64,000 nt of DNA from Bog-473 sp963744935. Lineage in GTDB: Bacteria > Actinomycetota > Acidimicrobiia > Acidimicrobiales > RAAP-2. The stretch is taken from NCBI GenBank assembly GCA_963744935.1, contig CAVUVM010000010.1, positions 1 to 64,000 of the forward strand. Direction: 5' to 3'. Made by a program: the position numbers and the translations under genes. This document shows positions 1 to 7,877 of this stretch, piece after piece; position 1 is the stretch's first letter, and each line of letters opens with the position of its first letter. A model generated the notes under the pieces. That model searched no databases, had not been told where the DNA came from, and saw only the letters and a program-made list of their open reading frames with translations.

Positions 1-759
1 GTGCTACGCCTTGAACTCGAGACACGCGTGTCCTGACGAAGTCGCAGTGGGCTGGCCGGTGCAAGTCCGGTCCGGGTAGTGGCCAAGCAGCCCGGTAGCT
101 GGTGGCCGACGGAAGGGGAGACCCGACCGTCGAAGCGCCACGACAAAGTCCTCTTGGAAGGCGAGCAAGTGAGCGGTCCGTACGATGAGGAACCTTGCAG
201 CGTCGTTAAGTTCCACCCCGCTTTGGCGGGGCTAAGCGGGAGCCGAGCCCCTGTCTCTCAGGGGAAGGCCAGGGACGGTGCGAAGATCTTGGAAGTGCAG
301 CACCCAAGAACTAGTCGGCGTAGAGAGGGCGGAACGCTCACACAGTCCACTGACGAAACAGGAGAGATCCGTCTCGGCACCGGCGGGAATGTGGCAGGCC
401 GCCAACCTGCGATGTCCGGTAGCGGCGAAACCTATAAGCAGCGAACCTGTGAAGTGGTGGAGCGCCGAGCGGAAGTCGGAGGAGGTCGTCGTAGCAAGGA
501 AGGCTGGGACAACACAACCCACCCGAGCAAAGGACCTCTAGCCAGGTGTGCGCACCGACCGGTGAGAGGGGAACGGGATTGCCTGTTTGGGCTATTAACC
601 CGCTCGTGGTCCCCCGAGATCCGACACGGCCGCTTGGGTCGTTCGTCAACGTCGTGGCGATGCGGAGTGCGGACGTCCGACGGCCTGGGGGAGAGCCGGA
701 TGAAGGAGAACTTCACGTCCGGTTCGGGGAGGGGGGTGCTGGAAACGGAGTAGCCCGAC
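1..759 (+). mobile_element. Group II intron, ORF-less (no reverse transcriptase)
   Basis: A self-splicing ribozyme retroelement. The best evidence is domain V at 693-725: the arms GAGCCGGA and TCCGGTTC pair over 8 bp, a two-base CG bulge follows on the 3' side, then TGAAG pairs with CTTCA around a short purine loop. It contains the invariant AGC triad. Upstream lies a typical domain I run (GTGGGCTGGCCGGTGCAAGT at 47-66, then GGTAGTGGCC). After domain V there is a domain VI-like stem, and the intron probably ends at the GAC of 757-759. The first bases (GTGCT) resemble the GUGYG 5' consensus, so the window may begin exactly at the 5' end, but this is uncertain. No intron-encoded reverse transcriptase or maturase lies between domain I and domain V, so the element would need help in trans to move. 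Open frames inside it resemble no protein I know. Confidence 0.8.
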
Positions 760-916
760 AGGCCATCTGCGGGTCCCGGGTCGGCGTGCTGAGAGATGCC
801 GCCACTAGGACCTGGTCGGGACCCAGCCGGTCGATCAGTTGCCACCGCGCCAGCGCCCTACTTCACCCGGGCCTCTGCAAGTTGAGCTTCGCAACGCCAT
901 TTGGGATCATGGGGCC

Positions 917-1597
917 GTGGCATCGGACAAAGTTGTCCCGAACGGCCCGGGCGCACTGCACGACCCCGGCGACGTGGGGCGGCGCGTGGCGCTGTGCCGC
1001 AAGAATCTCGGGATGACGCGCGACAAGCTGGCGGCGCGCGCCGGAATGGCGCCCGCATACGTCGCCTATCTGGAGGAACGTCCGGCACAGGTGAGCCCCG
1101 GTGCGCTCCTCCGCCTGGCCGCTGCGCTCGACACCACGGCGGCGGAGCTGCTCGGCGAGGGGCTCGATCTCCCGCCAGGGAGAGGCGCCCGGGCTCCACA
1201 TCCGGTCCTTGAGGTCCTGACCGCCGACGAGTGCACCGAGCTGCTCGCACGCGGGGGGATCGGACGGGTCGTGCTGGCCGACGTACCTGGGCCCATCGCG
1301 TTGCCGGTGAATTTCGTTGTGCTCGACGGTGACATCGTTTTCCGCACCAGCTCGGACTCCCCCTTGGCGACGGCCGAGGGAGCCCAGGTCGGCTTCGAGA
1401 TCGATCGGATCGATGACGCCATGCGCGAAGGCTGGAGTGTGATGGTGACGGGACACCCTCGTCGAATCGTCGATCCCGATGAGCTGGCCCTCGCACGGAG
1501 TCGAAACGTCGAACCTTGGGCCGGTGGTCAGCGCGACGTCTATCTCCGCCTGACGCCAGAACAGGTGTCCGGGCGTCGGATCCGGACGGTCACCTGA
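917..1597 (+). CDS. HTH (XRE-type) and pyridoxamine-oxidase-like flavin-binding protein
   Basis: A cytoplasmic two-domain protein of about 226 residues. The N-terminal third is a Cro/C1-type helix-turn-helix (VGRRVALCRKNLGMTRDKLA, then a recognition helix around GMAPAYVAYLEE). The C-terminal part matches the pyridoxamine 5'-phosphate oxidase-like split-barrel family: a start like ECTELLARGGIGRVVL, then a PVNFVVLDGDIVFRT strand pair and SVMVTGHPRRI. Such fusions are common in actinobacteria and probably bind FMN or F420, so the protein may be a redox- or flavin-responsive regulator; that role is inferred. I chose the GTG at 917 because the open frame upstream is only reachable through a TTG at 839 and is unlike the family. 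It lies just after the group II intron. Its own target is unknown. Confidence 0.75.
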   Translation: MASDKVVPNGPGALHDPGDVGRRVALCRKNLGMTRDKLAARAGMAPAYVAYLEERPAQVSPGALLRLAAALDTTAAELLGEGLDLPPGRGARAPHPVLEVLTADECTELLARGGIGRVVLADVPGPIALPVNFVVLDGDIVFRTSSDSPLATAEGAQVGFEIDRIDDAMREGWSVMVTGHPRRIVDPDELALARSRNVEPWAGGQRDVYLRLTPEQVSGRRIRTVT

Positions 1598-2448
1598 CCG
1601 TATCGAGGGCTTTGGGCACGACGCCGGGACCTCGGTGGGGCGATGCTCAGCTAGCTCACGTTGGCAGACTCGACGGGTCCTCACCTTCAGGGGGCAGCCA
1701 TTTGGGCAGATCGGCCGGTCGCCATTCAGGCAACAGCGTCTTGGACGGGACGCCCCCCTTCACCGGGGACCTCCCGTTTGTCCAGCGGCGAGTGCGTGAG
1801 ACTGTTTGCCCAGTGAGACTGTTTGACTGCCGCCGAACTCCTGACGTCGACGATGGAGACTTGGATCGGGTCAACGGCGGGCACCTTGTCCGACCACCTC
1901 CAGGAAGTGGCGGAAGAGCTCGTGGGCGCGATCGCTGACTGGATGGTGGGGCTGGCGATGTCGTGGACCGCTGGGTCCAACGTACGGCTCAGCGGTAGGC
2001 CCTGATCGTGCGTGACTGGCGGCTGCGGCAGGAACGCGTCCTCGTCAAAAACGGGCAACAGGTGCGCGCTGAGGGGCGCCCGACCAGCAGAGCCGCACAT
2101 CCCATGTACCCGATGCTGGTCACGTCCGTCGGGATCATCGGACCGCCTACGGGTACCAAACCCAGGTGGCTGACATGCCATGGCGCCACCCGCTCGGTGG
2201 CCTCGGCCCCGCCCGCCGTGGTCGCCCTCGAGCCCGGGGTTGTGGTCTCCTACGAGCGCAACAGGTGACGGATGATGTGTTCAAGTCGCCCGCCAGCATC
2301 GTCTTCGACCAAGCCGAGAACCGACTGCACACCATCAAGGCAATCCTCGTCGCCACCCCGGGCTCGTGACCGCCTCGGCCGCTCCTCGGAGGTCACCAGG
2401 GCCGAGCGGCCAAGCGCAGGTTGAGCGCTCCAAATTTGCTGAAACCCG
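1598..2448. other. Gene-poor degenerate stretch
   Basis: About 850 bases between the HTH/flavin protein and the IS5-type element. Only short frames on both strands were found, none with a recognisable domain, a convincing ribosome binding site or consistent high-GC third-position use. A frame ending at 2369 has a tail (RLHTIKAILVAT) that could be a transposase scrap, but I cannot support a family. It is best read as eroded accessory DNA between two mobile elements. Confidence 0.4.
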
Positions 2449-3436
2449 GTGTCTCGCTTAGGGGCCGCGCGTGGTAGGTGACCATCCACCGGTCGTTGTG
2501 ATGGCCCAGATTTGATTCTGGGTGCGTCCCAACCAACGACCAAGTGGAGGTCACCCCCATAATGCGCGCACTCGAGCCCGAAGTGGTTGATGCGGTCTGG
2601 GCCGTCATCGAGCCCCTGATCCCCTCGACTCCTGAGAAGCACCCTTTGGGTTGTCACCGGCCCCGGGTCTCGGACCGGTTGTGTTTCTGGGGGATCCTCA
2701 TCCGCCTGGTCACCGGCTGTTCGTGGGTGAGTGTCGAGGCGATCCTCGAGTACCAGGTGTCCGACACGACGCTGCGAGCGCGCCGCGATGAGTGGATCGT
2801 CGCCGGCGTGTTCGACGCCCTGCGCTGCCACGCCGTGCATGCCTACGACCGCATCATCGGTCTCGATCTCTCCGAAGTGGCGCTCGACGGGTCCTTGCAC
2901 AAGGCGCCCTGTGGCGGCGAAGGCACGGGCAAGAACCCCACCGACCGGGCAAAACTCGGCTGGAAATGGTCGATCGCGACCGATGCTCACGGCATCCCGA
3001 TCGGCTGGGCCCTCGACGGCGCCAACCGCAACGACGTCAAGATGCTCGATCCCACCCTCGACGACCTGGCACGTGCGGGGCTGCTCGAGGAGGTCGAGAC
3101 CCTGCACCTCGACCGGGGCTACGACTACCCCAAAGTCCGCGACCAGCTCGCCGGTCGCGGACTCGACGATCTCAACATTCAGCTCCGCTCGAGACACATC
3201 ACCACCTCCGTCAAACAACCGATGCGGCTCGGGCTGCGCTGGGTGGTCGAAGGCACCAACTCGTGGCTGAGTAACTACGGCCAGCTCCGTCGCAACACCG
3301 ATCGGCGAACCCGACACCGCCATGCCCAGCTCTGCCTGGTCGTCGCCCTGCTCATCACCGCCAAGCTCATCGACTGGCGCAACCGGTGGAGCCCGGACTC
3401 ACGGCCTATCCGCTAATCCCCTTAGTGCCGCTGCCT
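2449..3436 (+). mobile_element. IS5-family-like insertion sequence (ends approximate)
   Basis: A simple insertion sequence of about 1 kb carrying a single DDE transposase gene. Imperfect inverted ends may lie around 2455-2464 (CGCTTAGGGG) and 3418-3427 (CCCCTTAGTG, reverse complement CACTAAGGGG), with 7 of 10 bases matching in reverse complement. I could not identify a target-site duplication, so the boundaries are approximate. It sits in a decayed part of the window together with a group II intron and gene fragments. Confidence 0.55.
2562..3416 (+). CDS. IS5-family transposase
   Basis: DDE transposase of about 284 residues that would cut and join the ends of its own element. The first catalytic Asp is in VALDGSLHKAP, the second in LHLDRGYDY, and the Glu in VVEGTNSWLSNYGQLRR, the arrangement of the IS5 superfamily (DUF4096-type N-terminus with a GCSWVSVEAILEYQ helix). 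I chose the ATG at 2562 because GTGGAGGT lies about 10 bases before it. The alternative GTG at 2544 would start inside that ribosome binding site. The frame is intact with all three acidic residues, so the protein could still be active. Length is close to family norm (250-290). Confidence 0.9.
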   Translation: MRALEPEVVDAVWAVIEPLIPSTPEKHPLGCHRPRVSDRLCFWGILIRLVTGCSWVSVEAILEYQVSDTTLRARRDEWIVAGVFDALRCHAVHAYDRIIGLDLSEVALDGSLHKAPCGGEGTGKNPTDRAKLGWKWSIATDAHGIPIGWALDGANRNDVKMLDPTLDDLARAGLLEEVETLHLDRGYDYPKVRDQLAGRGLDDLNIQLRSRHITTSVKQPMRLGLRWVVEGTNSWLSNYGQLRRNTDRRTRHRHAQLCLVVALLITAKLIDWRNRWSPDSRPIR

Positions 3437-3476
3437 CGGCCCGCCGGCGGATTTGTTCGACGCCGGCTCCTCCGTC

Positions 3477-3623
3477 AGGGGTTCGAACATGGTCCCGTTG
3501 CTTCCGGAGCCGACCTTGCACCGAGCGGCTCGGCACGCAAAATTCGGCCCAGCTCAGACTTTCACGCCGCATTACCCCAGGTCAGCGGGCCACGAGGGGT
3601 TCGAACATAGTCCCATAACCTCC
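3477..3623. repeat. Pair of 29-bp direct repeats with GGTTCGAAC core
   Basis: Copies at 3477-3505 and 3595-3623 share the first 14 bases exactly, then differ at five positions. They directly follow the insertion sequence. They could be remnants of an integration site or of a duplicated flank; no integrase is nearby. Confidence 0.5.
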
Positions 3624-3660
3624 ACCCGGAAGCCGAGGTCAGAGGTCCGAGAACCGGACT

Positions 3661-3684
3661 GCTCAGAAGACGAATCTTCTGAGC
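3661..3684 (-). terminator. Strong hairpin, likely terminator of the methyltransferase gene
   Basis: GCTCAGAAGA and TCTTCTGAGC form a perfect 10-bp stem with a CGAA loop, 14 bases beyond the stop codon of the minus-strand methyltransferase. There is no clear T-run on either side, so the assignment rests on the stem and position. Confidence 0.55.
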
Positions 3685-3697
3685 TATTTCGTACGCG

Positions 3698-4483
3698 CTA
3701 CTTGGGCAGCCTGGCCACAGCGACCAGTGCGAAGGCGTCCGTGGCCTGGTGCGGGACATCTTCGATGCGATCGAAGGCGACATCGTCGAATGTCAGCTCC
3801 CGGGGGGTCCCTGCGGCCGCTTCCTCCCAGAAATTGGGGAAGTACTGGTAGTACATCTCCACCTGGCCGAAGTACGCCCCCAAGGTCCGTTCAAGCGACC
3901 GGGCGGTGAACTCCTGGACGTGGGACGGGTCCATATGGCGGCGGTCCTGATACCGGTTGTAGGTCATGGTGCGATTCGGTGTCCCCACCACGAAGGCGCC
4001 TGTCTGCTTCATCATGGACACCACGTTCTCCACATAGGTGAAGTAGTCCTCCAAGTGCTCGATCGTCTCCATGGAGAGCGCCACATCGATGCCACCGATA
4101 CCGAGTGCAACCGCGAGATTGGGCGCGCAGGCGTTGGCACAGAGGAACTGTGCGTTGCCGAGCTGGAACCTTTCACCCAGGCCAATGACGTTCGGGTCCA
4201 GATCGATCCCAACGACGTTGGCACATCGGGGCGACAGGAGGGCCACGCCGAAGCCAGTGCCACAACCGAAGTCGAGCACGTGATGCTCGGGTTTCACGAA
4301 GAGCTGTGCCGCCCAGATGTAGCGGGAGACGTGGAGAATCGCGTCCAACGAGTAGGGCGGGCTGCCCTGTAATTCGAAGCGGGCGTGCGTCTCGGGGCGC
4401 ACGGACGCCGAGTCCGCCGACACCAGCAACCCGGGCGTTTCCGTCGGGGAGGTGGACGGAGACGGGGAGGGCTCGGAACTCAT
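3698..4483 (-). CDS. Class I SAM-dependent methyltransferase
   Basis: Soluble methyltransferase of 261 residues. Motif I is HHVLDFGCGTGFG near residue 68, followed by an acidic motif II (NVVGIDLDPN) and the post-motif region IDVALSMETIEHLEDY, which places it in the Methyltransf_11/UbiG-like fold. The first 20 residues are a Ser/Pro/Thr-rich tail with no assigned role. The substrate is unknown; HMDPSHVQEFTARSLE resembles methyltransferases found in glycan and secondary-metabolite clusters, but no such cluster is present. It is a single gene on the minus strand, ended by the hairpin at 3661-3684. No clear Shine-Dalgarno precedes the ATG. Confidence 0.8.
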   Translation of the reverse strand: MSSEPSPSPSTSPTETPGLLVSADSASVRPETHARFELQGSPPYSLDAILHVSRYIWAAQLFVKPEHHVLDFGCGTGFGVALLSPRCANVVGIDLDPNVIGLGERFQLGNAQFLCANACAPNLAVALGIGGIDVALSMETIEHLEDYFTYVENVVSMMKQTGAFVVGTPNRTMTYNRYQDRRHMDPSHVQEFTARSLERTLGAYFGQVEMYYQYFPNFWEEAAAGTPRELTFDDVAFDRIEDVPHQATDAFALVAVARLPK

Positions 4484-4822
4484 GGACGGACGCTACTGAC
4501 AGGCACCCTGAGGGTCAACGATTTCGGCGCCCTAGGACGAAACGCTCCACAACATCATTGGCGTAAGGAGCAGTGTGATTCTTGGAACAATGGGCTACCG
4601 CTGATCGACTGGGGCAGATTTTCTAGGAGTGGTCCAGGGGCTGAACCCATGTCGTCACTCTTTGTTCGACAACAGTTCAGCTGAGCAGTTTACGGTATCT
4701 TCCACGCGACGCGGCTGGTGCCTCCACTCCCCGACCCAAACCCGGGGGGCGGCGCCGGCTGATTCGTTGGGCCAGTCACGGTCGGGTGCGGCTACAGGAC
4801 ATAGACCAGAAGGACGCGCACC
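4484..4822. other. Intergenic region, no feature recognised
   Basis: About 340 bases, locally less GC-rich than the surroundings, between the minus-strand methyltransferase and a small plus-strand gene. It presumably holds promoters for both. I see no structured RNA, tRNA or credible reading frame. Confidence 0.4.
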
Positions 4823-5038
4823 ATGCTCCCCACCGTGACTATCAGAGAACTCCACAAGATCGACTGGGCCGACGTAGCCGCGAAGGCCAGGGCCGAACAT
4901 GGTTACGAATCTGTCGCCCGCATCAGCGACCGCCTGCGGATGACGCTCATGGTCACTGCCGGTGCGTTCCGTCCTGGTGATACCGACGACTTCCGGTTCG
5001 GGCAGCCAGCCAGCGCCGCGCGTGAACACAGGCACTGA
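4823..5038 (+). CDS. Small hypothetical protein (71 aa)
   Basis: Short frame starting with MLPTVTIRELHKIDWADVAA. AGAAGGA lies about 9 bases before the ATG, which is the main reason for listing it. The first half is predicted helical and charged; the last third is low in structure. I do not recognise a family. The name-like start (xxVTIRELHKIDW) loosely recalls antitoxin N-termini, but there is no adjacent toxin. It lies in the accessory zone and may be a truncated gene. Confidence 0.4.
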   Translation: MLPTVTIRELHKIDWADVAAKARAEHGYESVARISDRLRMTLMVTAGAFRPGDTDDFRFGQPASAAREHRH

Positions 5039-5125
5039 CTGATACCGGATTCCCGGTGTCATCGATCATCTCGTGGTGTCGTTAGGCGACCCTGTCGGAA
5101 GGAGCGAGACGCCTGACGCGATCCG

Positions 5126-5599
5126 CTAACGAATCTTGAGGACCCCTGCGAGGAGCTCCTCCCACGGGACATTGTCCCAACCAGACTTTTCGGCGGCGCT
5201 CTTCGCAACATCCGTCGCCTCCTCAACCCACAACAGCTCGATATCTTCTCCCGATCCGATCTTTTGATCGCCCTTCACCTCCTGGGAAGCCTGACCCTTC
5301 CCAGTCTCGACTAAGGAGCCAAACTCCGCTCCCAGCCAAATGTCCTTCCACGCGTTGTGCTTCTCCTTCAGACGGATTGCCATAGCCGACAGGTGTGAGT
5401 GGTCTGGGCTCTCAGCCGTCTTGACAGCCCAATGCAGGCAGTACCTCGCCCTGTGGAAATCGCCCTTTGGTGTCGAAGCGTCCGCCTGTTCCGTGTATCC
5501 CTCAAGCTTTTGGCGCTCCGCTTCGGGGAGGATCTCCCGGAGGTTGTTCATCAACCCCCTGACGATCGGTGACGAGCCTGTGCTTGTTTCATGAGCCAT
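5126..5599 (-). CDS. Hypothetical protein (157 aa)
   Basis: Soluble, acidic, helical protein with no signal peptide or membrane segment. I do not recognise the family. Visible pieces are a helical N-terminal part (GLMNNLREILPEAERQKLEG), a middle with several Trp (HWAVK, AWKDIWLG), and an acidic C-terminal helix ending ELLAGVLKIR. Third-position GC is lower than in the core genes of the window, consistent with acquisition from elsewhere. The Shine-Dalgarno before the ATG is weak. It stands alone between a small orphan gene and a truncated oxidoreductase. Confidence 0.5.
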   Translation of the reverse strand: MAHETSTGSSPIVRGLMNNLREILPEAERQKLEGYTEQADASTPKGDFHRARYCLHWAVKTAESPDHSHLSAMAIRLKEKHNAWKDIWLGAEFGSLVETGKGQASQEVKGDQKIGSGEDIELLWVEEATDVAKSAAEKSGWDNVPWEELLAGVLKIR

Positions 5600-5705
5600 G
5601 ACGCAACCATACCGGCCGTTTCAAATGAGTCAGATGAGGAAGAGGGAATGCGATCGTCCCTGCAACGTGCGGGGGCACCCGTGATACGGAAGCCCCGCGC
5701 GACCC

Positions 5706-6206
5706 TCAGATGTCCTTGACCGAAGGCTGGATCTCTGCCGCGAGGTATTCCGGCTCGGCGTCTGACGCAATGTTGTTGCACCGAAATACTGCCTCCTCCA
5801 GCCCAAAGAGTGCGTACTTGGCGAGCTCGTCGATGATCTGCTGCCGACCTCCGACCACGAAACCGCCCATCCTCGGGTGGACGCTGAAGTTCGTCGAAGC
5901 GATCGGTCGGATCTTGCTCGCGTGAAGAACCTGCCTTGCCGTCCCACGGAGAAATTTACGCAACGCCGGGACAAAGTCTCCGGCAATTACCATCGAGCGG
6001 CGGATCGAGGCCGAGTCGCGCGAGACCGATTCGCAGTGCGGCTCGAGCACTTCAACTTTTCGGGCGTAGTCCTCTACGGACAAGCATTCGGAGCACCATT
6101 CGTCGGCATACTGGGCGACGATCTTCAACGTCCGCTTCTCGCTGGTGCCCCCGATGATGATTGGAACTCGGACCCCCGCTCCGGGTTCGAGCGTGCCGGC
6201 GGAGCT
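5706..6206 (-). pseudogene. LLM-class flavin (F420)-dependent oxidoreductase, C-terminal fragment
   Basis: Only the C-terminal half of a luciferase-like monooxygenase remains. Reading from about 6190 downwards the frame gives PGAGVRVPIIIGGTSEKRTL, then KIVAQYADEWC, and ends with GFVVGGRQQIIDELAKYALF and a family-typical tail. The family is normally 280-350 residues; about 165 are left. Upstream the frame runs into the TAG at 6207-6209, which is the stop codon of the neighbouring membrane protein gene, so the N-terminal TIM-barrel half with the cofactor phosphate site is gone. A TTG at 6128 could start 140 residues but would not give a complete domain. I read this as a deletion remnant. Confidence 0.75.
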
Positions 6207-6983
6207 CTAGCGCGCGAAGAGATGGTAACCGGCGAAGACCCACGCCGTGATGAGCAGCACGTGCGCAACCTTCGACGTCGAGATGAACCGAACGAACTCC
6301 TCGGCTGTCGCGACTGCGCCGTTCGTCCGCCGCGCGAGCAGGTCGATCACGATCGCGGCCACGGGCACGGCTATCCAGAAGGCGACGCCGACCGGCGGGC
6401 TCGATGGGAGGAGCAACGCCGGCATGCTCGAGTGCGTGCCCGGACCGAGGACGCACATGGCGAGGACGCCTTGCGCGCCCTGGGGGTCGTCCCGATCTGG
6501 CTCAGGTGCGGGCCCCGCAGGTGCTGCTCGCGCCCGCACGGGCGCCCGGACCCGGGCCGCCTCGTAGCCGACCCCGACCAGGATCCAGATCAAGAGGAGC
6601 GCAGCGTTCAGGGGCCGGTAGGCCTGGGCCAGGGCACTGATGGTGAGGTGGTACTGGTGCGGCCCGGTGTCGATGCCGAGCACGTCCCACGCGAGTGCGA
6701 CAAGGAAGAGCACCAGCCAGGGTGCGACCCCTTGCAGGGCGAGCCGGCTCCCGCCGCGTCCGCCACGCGGCCAAGGATCCTCTGCGCGCGGCAGGTGCCA
6801 GCCGAAGCGCTTGCCGTGTGACCCTCGCCACAGCGCGGCATCCGACACCACGACGGCCACCAGTGACACCACCCAGCTGACCTCTGCCGCGTGCGAGGTG
6901 CGATGGAAGCCGCTGACCCAGCCGCACCACGCGCATAGCGCAACGGCGGCGGGCACGGCGACGAGCAGGGTGCGGAATCGCAC
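6207..6983 (-). CDS. Multi-pass membrane protein, hypothetical
   Basis: A 258-residue integral membrane protein. Hydrophobic segments are visible around residues 5-25 (LLVAVPAAVALCAWCGWVSG), 35-48, 86-103 (APWLVLFLVALAWDVLG), 125-140 (NAALLLIWILVGVGYEAA), 200-217 and 240-255. A cytoplasmic or periplasmic loop near 150-175 is rich in Arg, Pro and Ala. I do not recognise a family and no catalytic motif is obvious. Its stop codon directly abuts the truncated oxidoreductase, which suggests that a deletion joined the two. It is transcribed on the minus strand away from the MFS fragment at 7061-7150. Confidence 0.6.
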   Translation of the reverse strand: MRFRTLLVAVPAAVALCAWCGWVSGFHRTSHAAEVSWVVSLVAVVVSDAALWRGSHGKRFGWHLPRAEDPWPRGGRGGSRLALQGVAPWLVLFLVALAWDVLGIDTGPHQYHLTISALAQAYRPLNAALLLIWILVGVGYEAARVRAPVRARAAPAGPAPEPDRDDPQGAQGVLAMCVLGPGTHSSMPALLLPSSPPVGVAFWIAVPVAAIVIDLLARRTNGAVATAEEFVRFISTSKVAHVLLITAWVFAGYHLFAR

Positions 6984-7060
6984 GGCTCTGGTCTATCCGC
7001 AATCAGTGGTGCAGCCCAAGCAGCGCGGTGTGACGCCGGCGCTGCGTGAGGGTCCGCCCG

Positions 7061-7150
7061 ATGGCCAAGGGAGAGGTGTCGCTGCGGCACCACGACTTCC
7101 GGCTGCTCTGGGGAGGCGAAACCGTCAGCGAGCTGGGCTCGCGGCGGTAG
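7061..7150 (+). pseudogene. MFS transporter, 29-codon N-terminal remnant
   Basis: The frame starting at the ATG at 7061 contains LRHHDFRLLWGGETVSELGS, a close match to the opening of actinobacterial major facilitator (MFS_3-type) efflux transporters, which usually read LRxxDFRxLWxGxxxSxLGS and run about 400 residues. Here it stops with TAG after 29 codons, and the following DNA belongs to a minus-strand gene. It is a deletion remnant with a start codon and ribosome-binding context still in place. Confidence 0.65.
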
Positions 7151-7151
7151 C

Positions 7152-7796
7152 TCAGCCGCCCGGCTTGGACAGGTCGACCTGGGGCAGCTCGCCGATGTCG
7201 TCTTTGGTCATCGAGACCGAGATCCCGCCACCGTCCATGCGGGTGACGTTGCCGATCGGGATGGCCACGTCCTTGCGGCCCCACAGGTGGCCCTCTTGGA
7301 GGAGGACGTGCGTCACGTGGCCGGCGTCTGTGTCGACGACGAGTCCCTCCACCTTGCCGATCTCGCCGTCGGTGGCGTGGACGCGGTCGCCGCGGCGCAC
7401 ACCCACCTCGCCTGGCGGCAGTGTGTCATGGGTCACGATGCCGCTGGCATTGGCGGCAAGGGGGTCCGGTCCGCCCTCGATCCCGAAGTAGGGCCAGTAG
7501 TACGCCTCGTGAGCCTCGTAGTCCGCGTAGCCGCTGCCACCGGGGAGGAAGTCGTTCTCTTCGGCATGGGGGAGCGCGTCGAATTCCTCGAGAGTGCATC
7601 GCAGCGCGACGCCGTCCGCACCTGAGGCAACCCGGTCGAGTGGAACGAGGCGACCAAGGCCGGCCCGGTGTTCGGGCTCGACCACCAGATGGGTGAGCGA
7701 GCGGGCGACCGGGTCCACGACGACCTTGGTCACCTTCCCGCAGGGACCGTCGGTGCATGTCGCGGGTGACCCGATCGTGAACGTGGCGTCTGCCAT
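7152..7796 (-). CDS. PRC-barrel domain protein
   Basis: Cytoplasmic protein of 214 residues with two PRC-barrel-like halves. The first covers about residues 4-65 (FTIGSPATCTDGPCGKVTKV), the second about 135-200 (GVRRGDRVHATDGEIGKVEG), with an aromatic linker (YEAHEAYYWPYFGIEGG) between. PRC barrels occur in ribosome maturation factor RimM and photosynthetic reaction centre H, and in many stand-alone actinobacterial proteins of unknown role. The start is set by a strong AAGGAGGT a few bases before the ATG at 7796; a longer frame to 7877 lacks such support. It ends 2 bases from the MFS remnant on the other strand. Confidence 0.8.
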   Translation of the reverse strand: MADATFTIGSPATCTDGPCGKVTKVVVDPVARSLTHLVVEPEHRAGLGRLVPLDRVASGADGVALRCTLEEFDALPHAEENDFLPGGSGYADYEAHEAYYWPYFGIEGGPDPLAANASGIVTHDTLPPGEVGVRRGDRVHATDGEIGKVEGLVVDTDAGHVTHVLLQEGHLWGRKDVAIPIGNVTRMDGGGISVSMTKDDIGELPQVDLSKPGG

Positions 7797-7877
7797 TGCG
7801 ACCTCCTTGTCCCGGCCAACCCTACCGGCGGAGCGCGAGAGGGCCCGAGTCCTGACGCGCTCCGTGCGCGGGCACAC

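Larger units (their letters stand above)
3417..3697. other. Non-coding stretch with a 29-bp imperfect direct repeat
   Basis: Contains no credible gene. It holds two copies of a 29-base sequence centred on AGGGGTTCGAACAT (3477-3505 and 3595-3623, 24 of 29 bases identical, 118 bp apart) and a 10-bp perfect hairpin at 3661-3684. The repeats recall the T-arm sequence of tRNAs but no tRNA can be folded here. Confidence 0.5.

Noticed and set aside
79..753. A 224-codon open frame within the left-edge element
   Set aside because: It runs through the ribozyme helices, including domain V, and has no reverse transcriptase or maturase motif.
3470..3640. Possible tRNA genes because of GGTTCGAAC sequences
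   Set aside because: No acceptor, D or anticodon stems pair around them, and the T-stem itself does not close.
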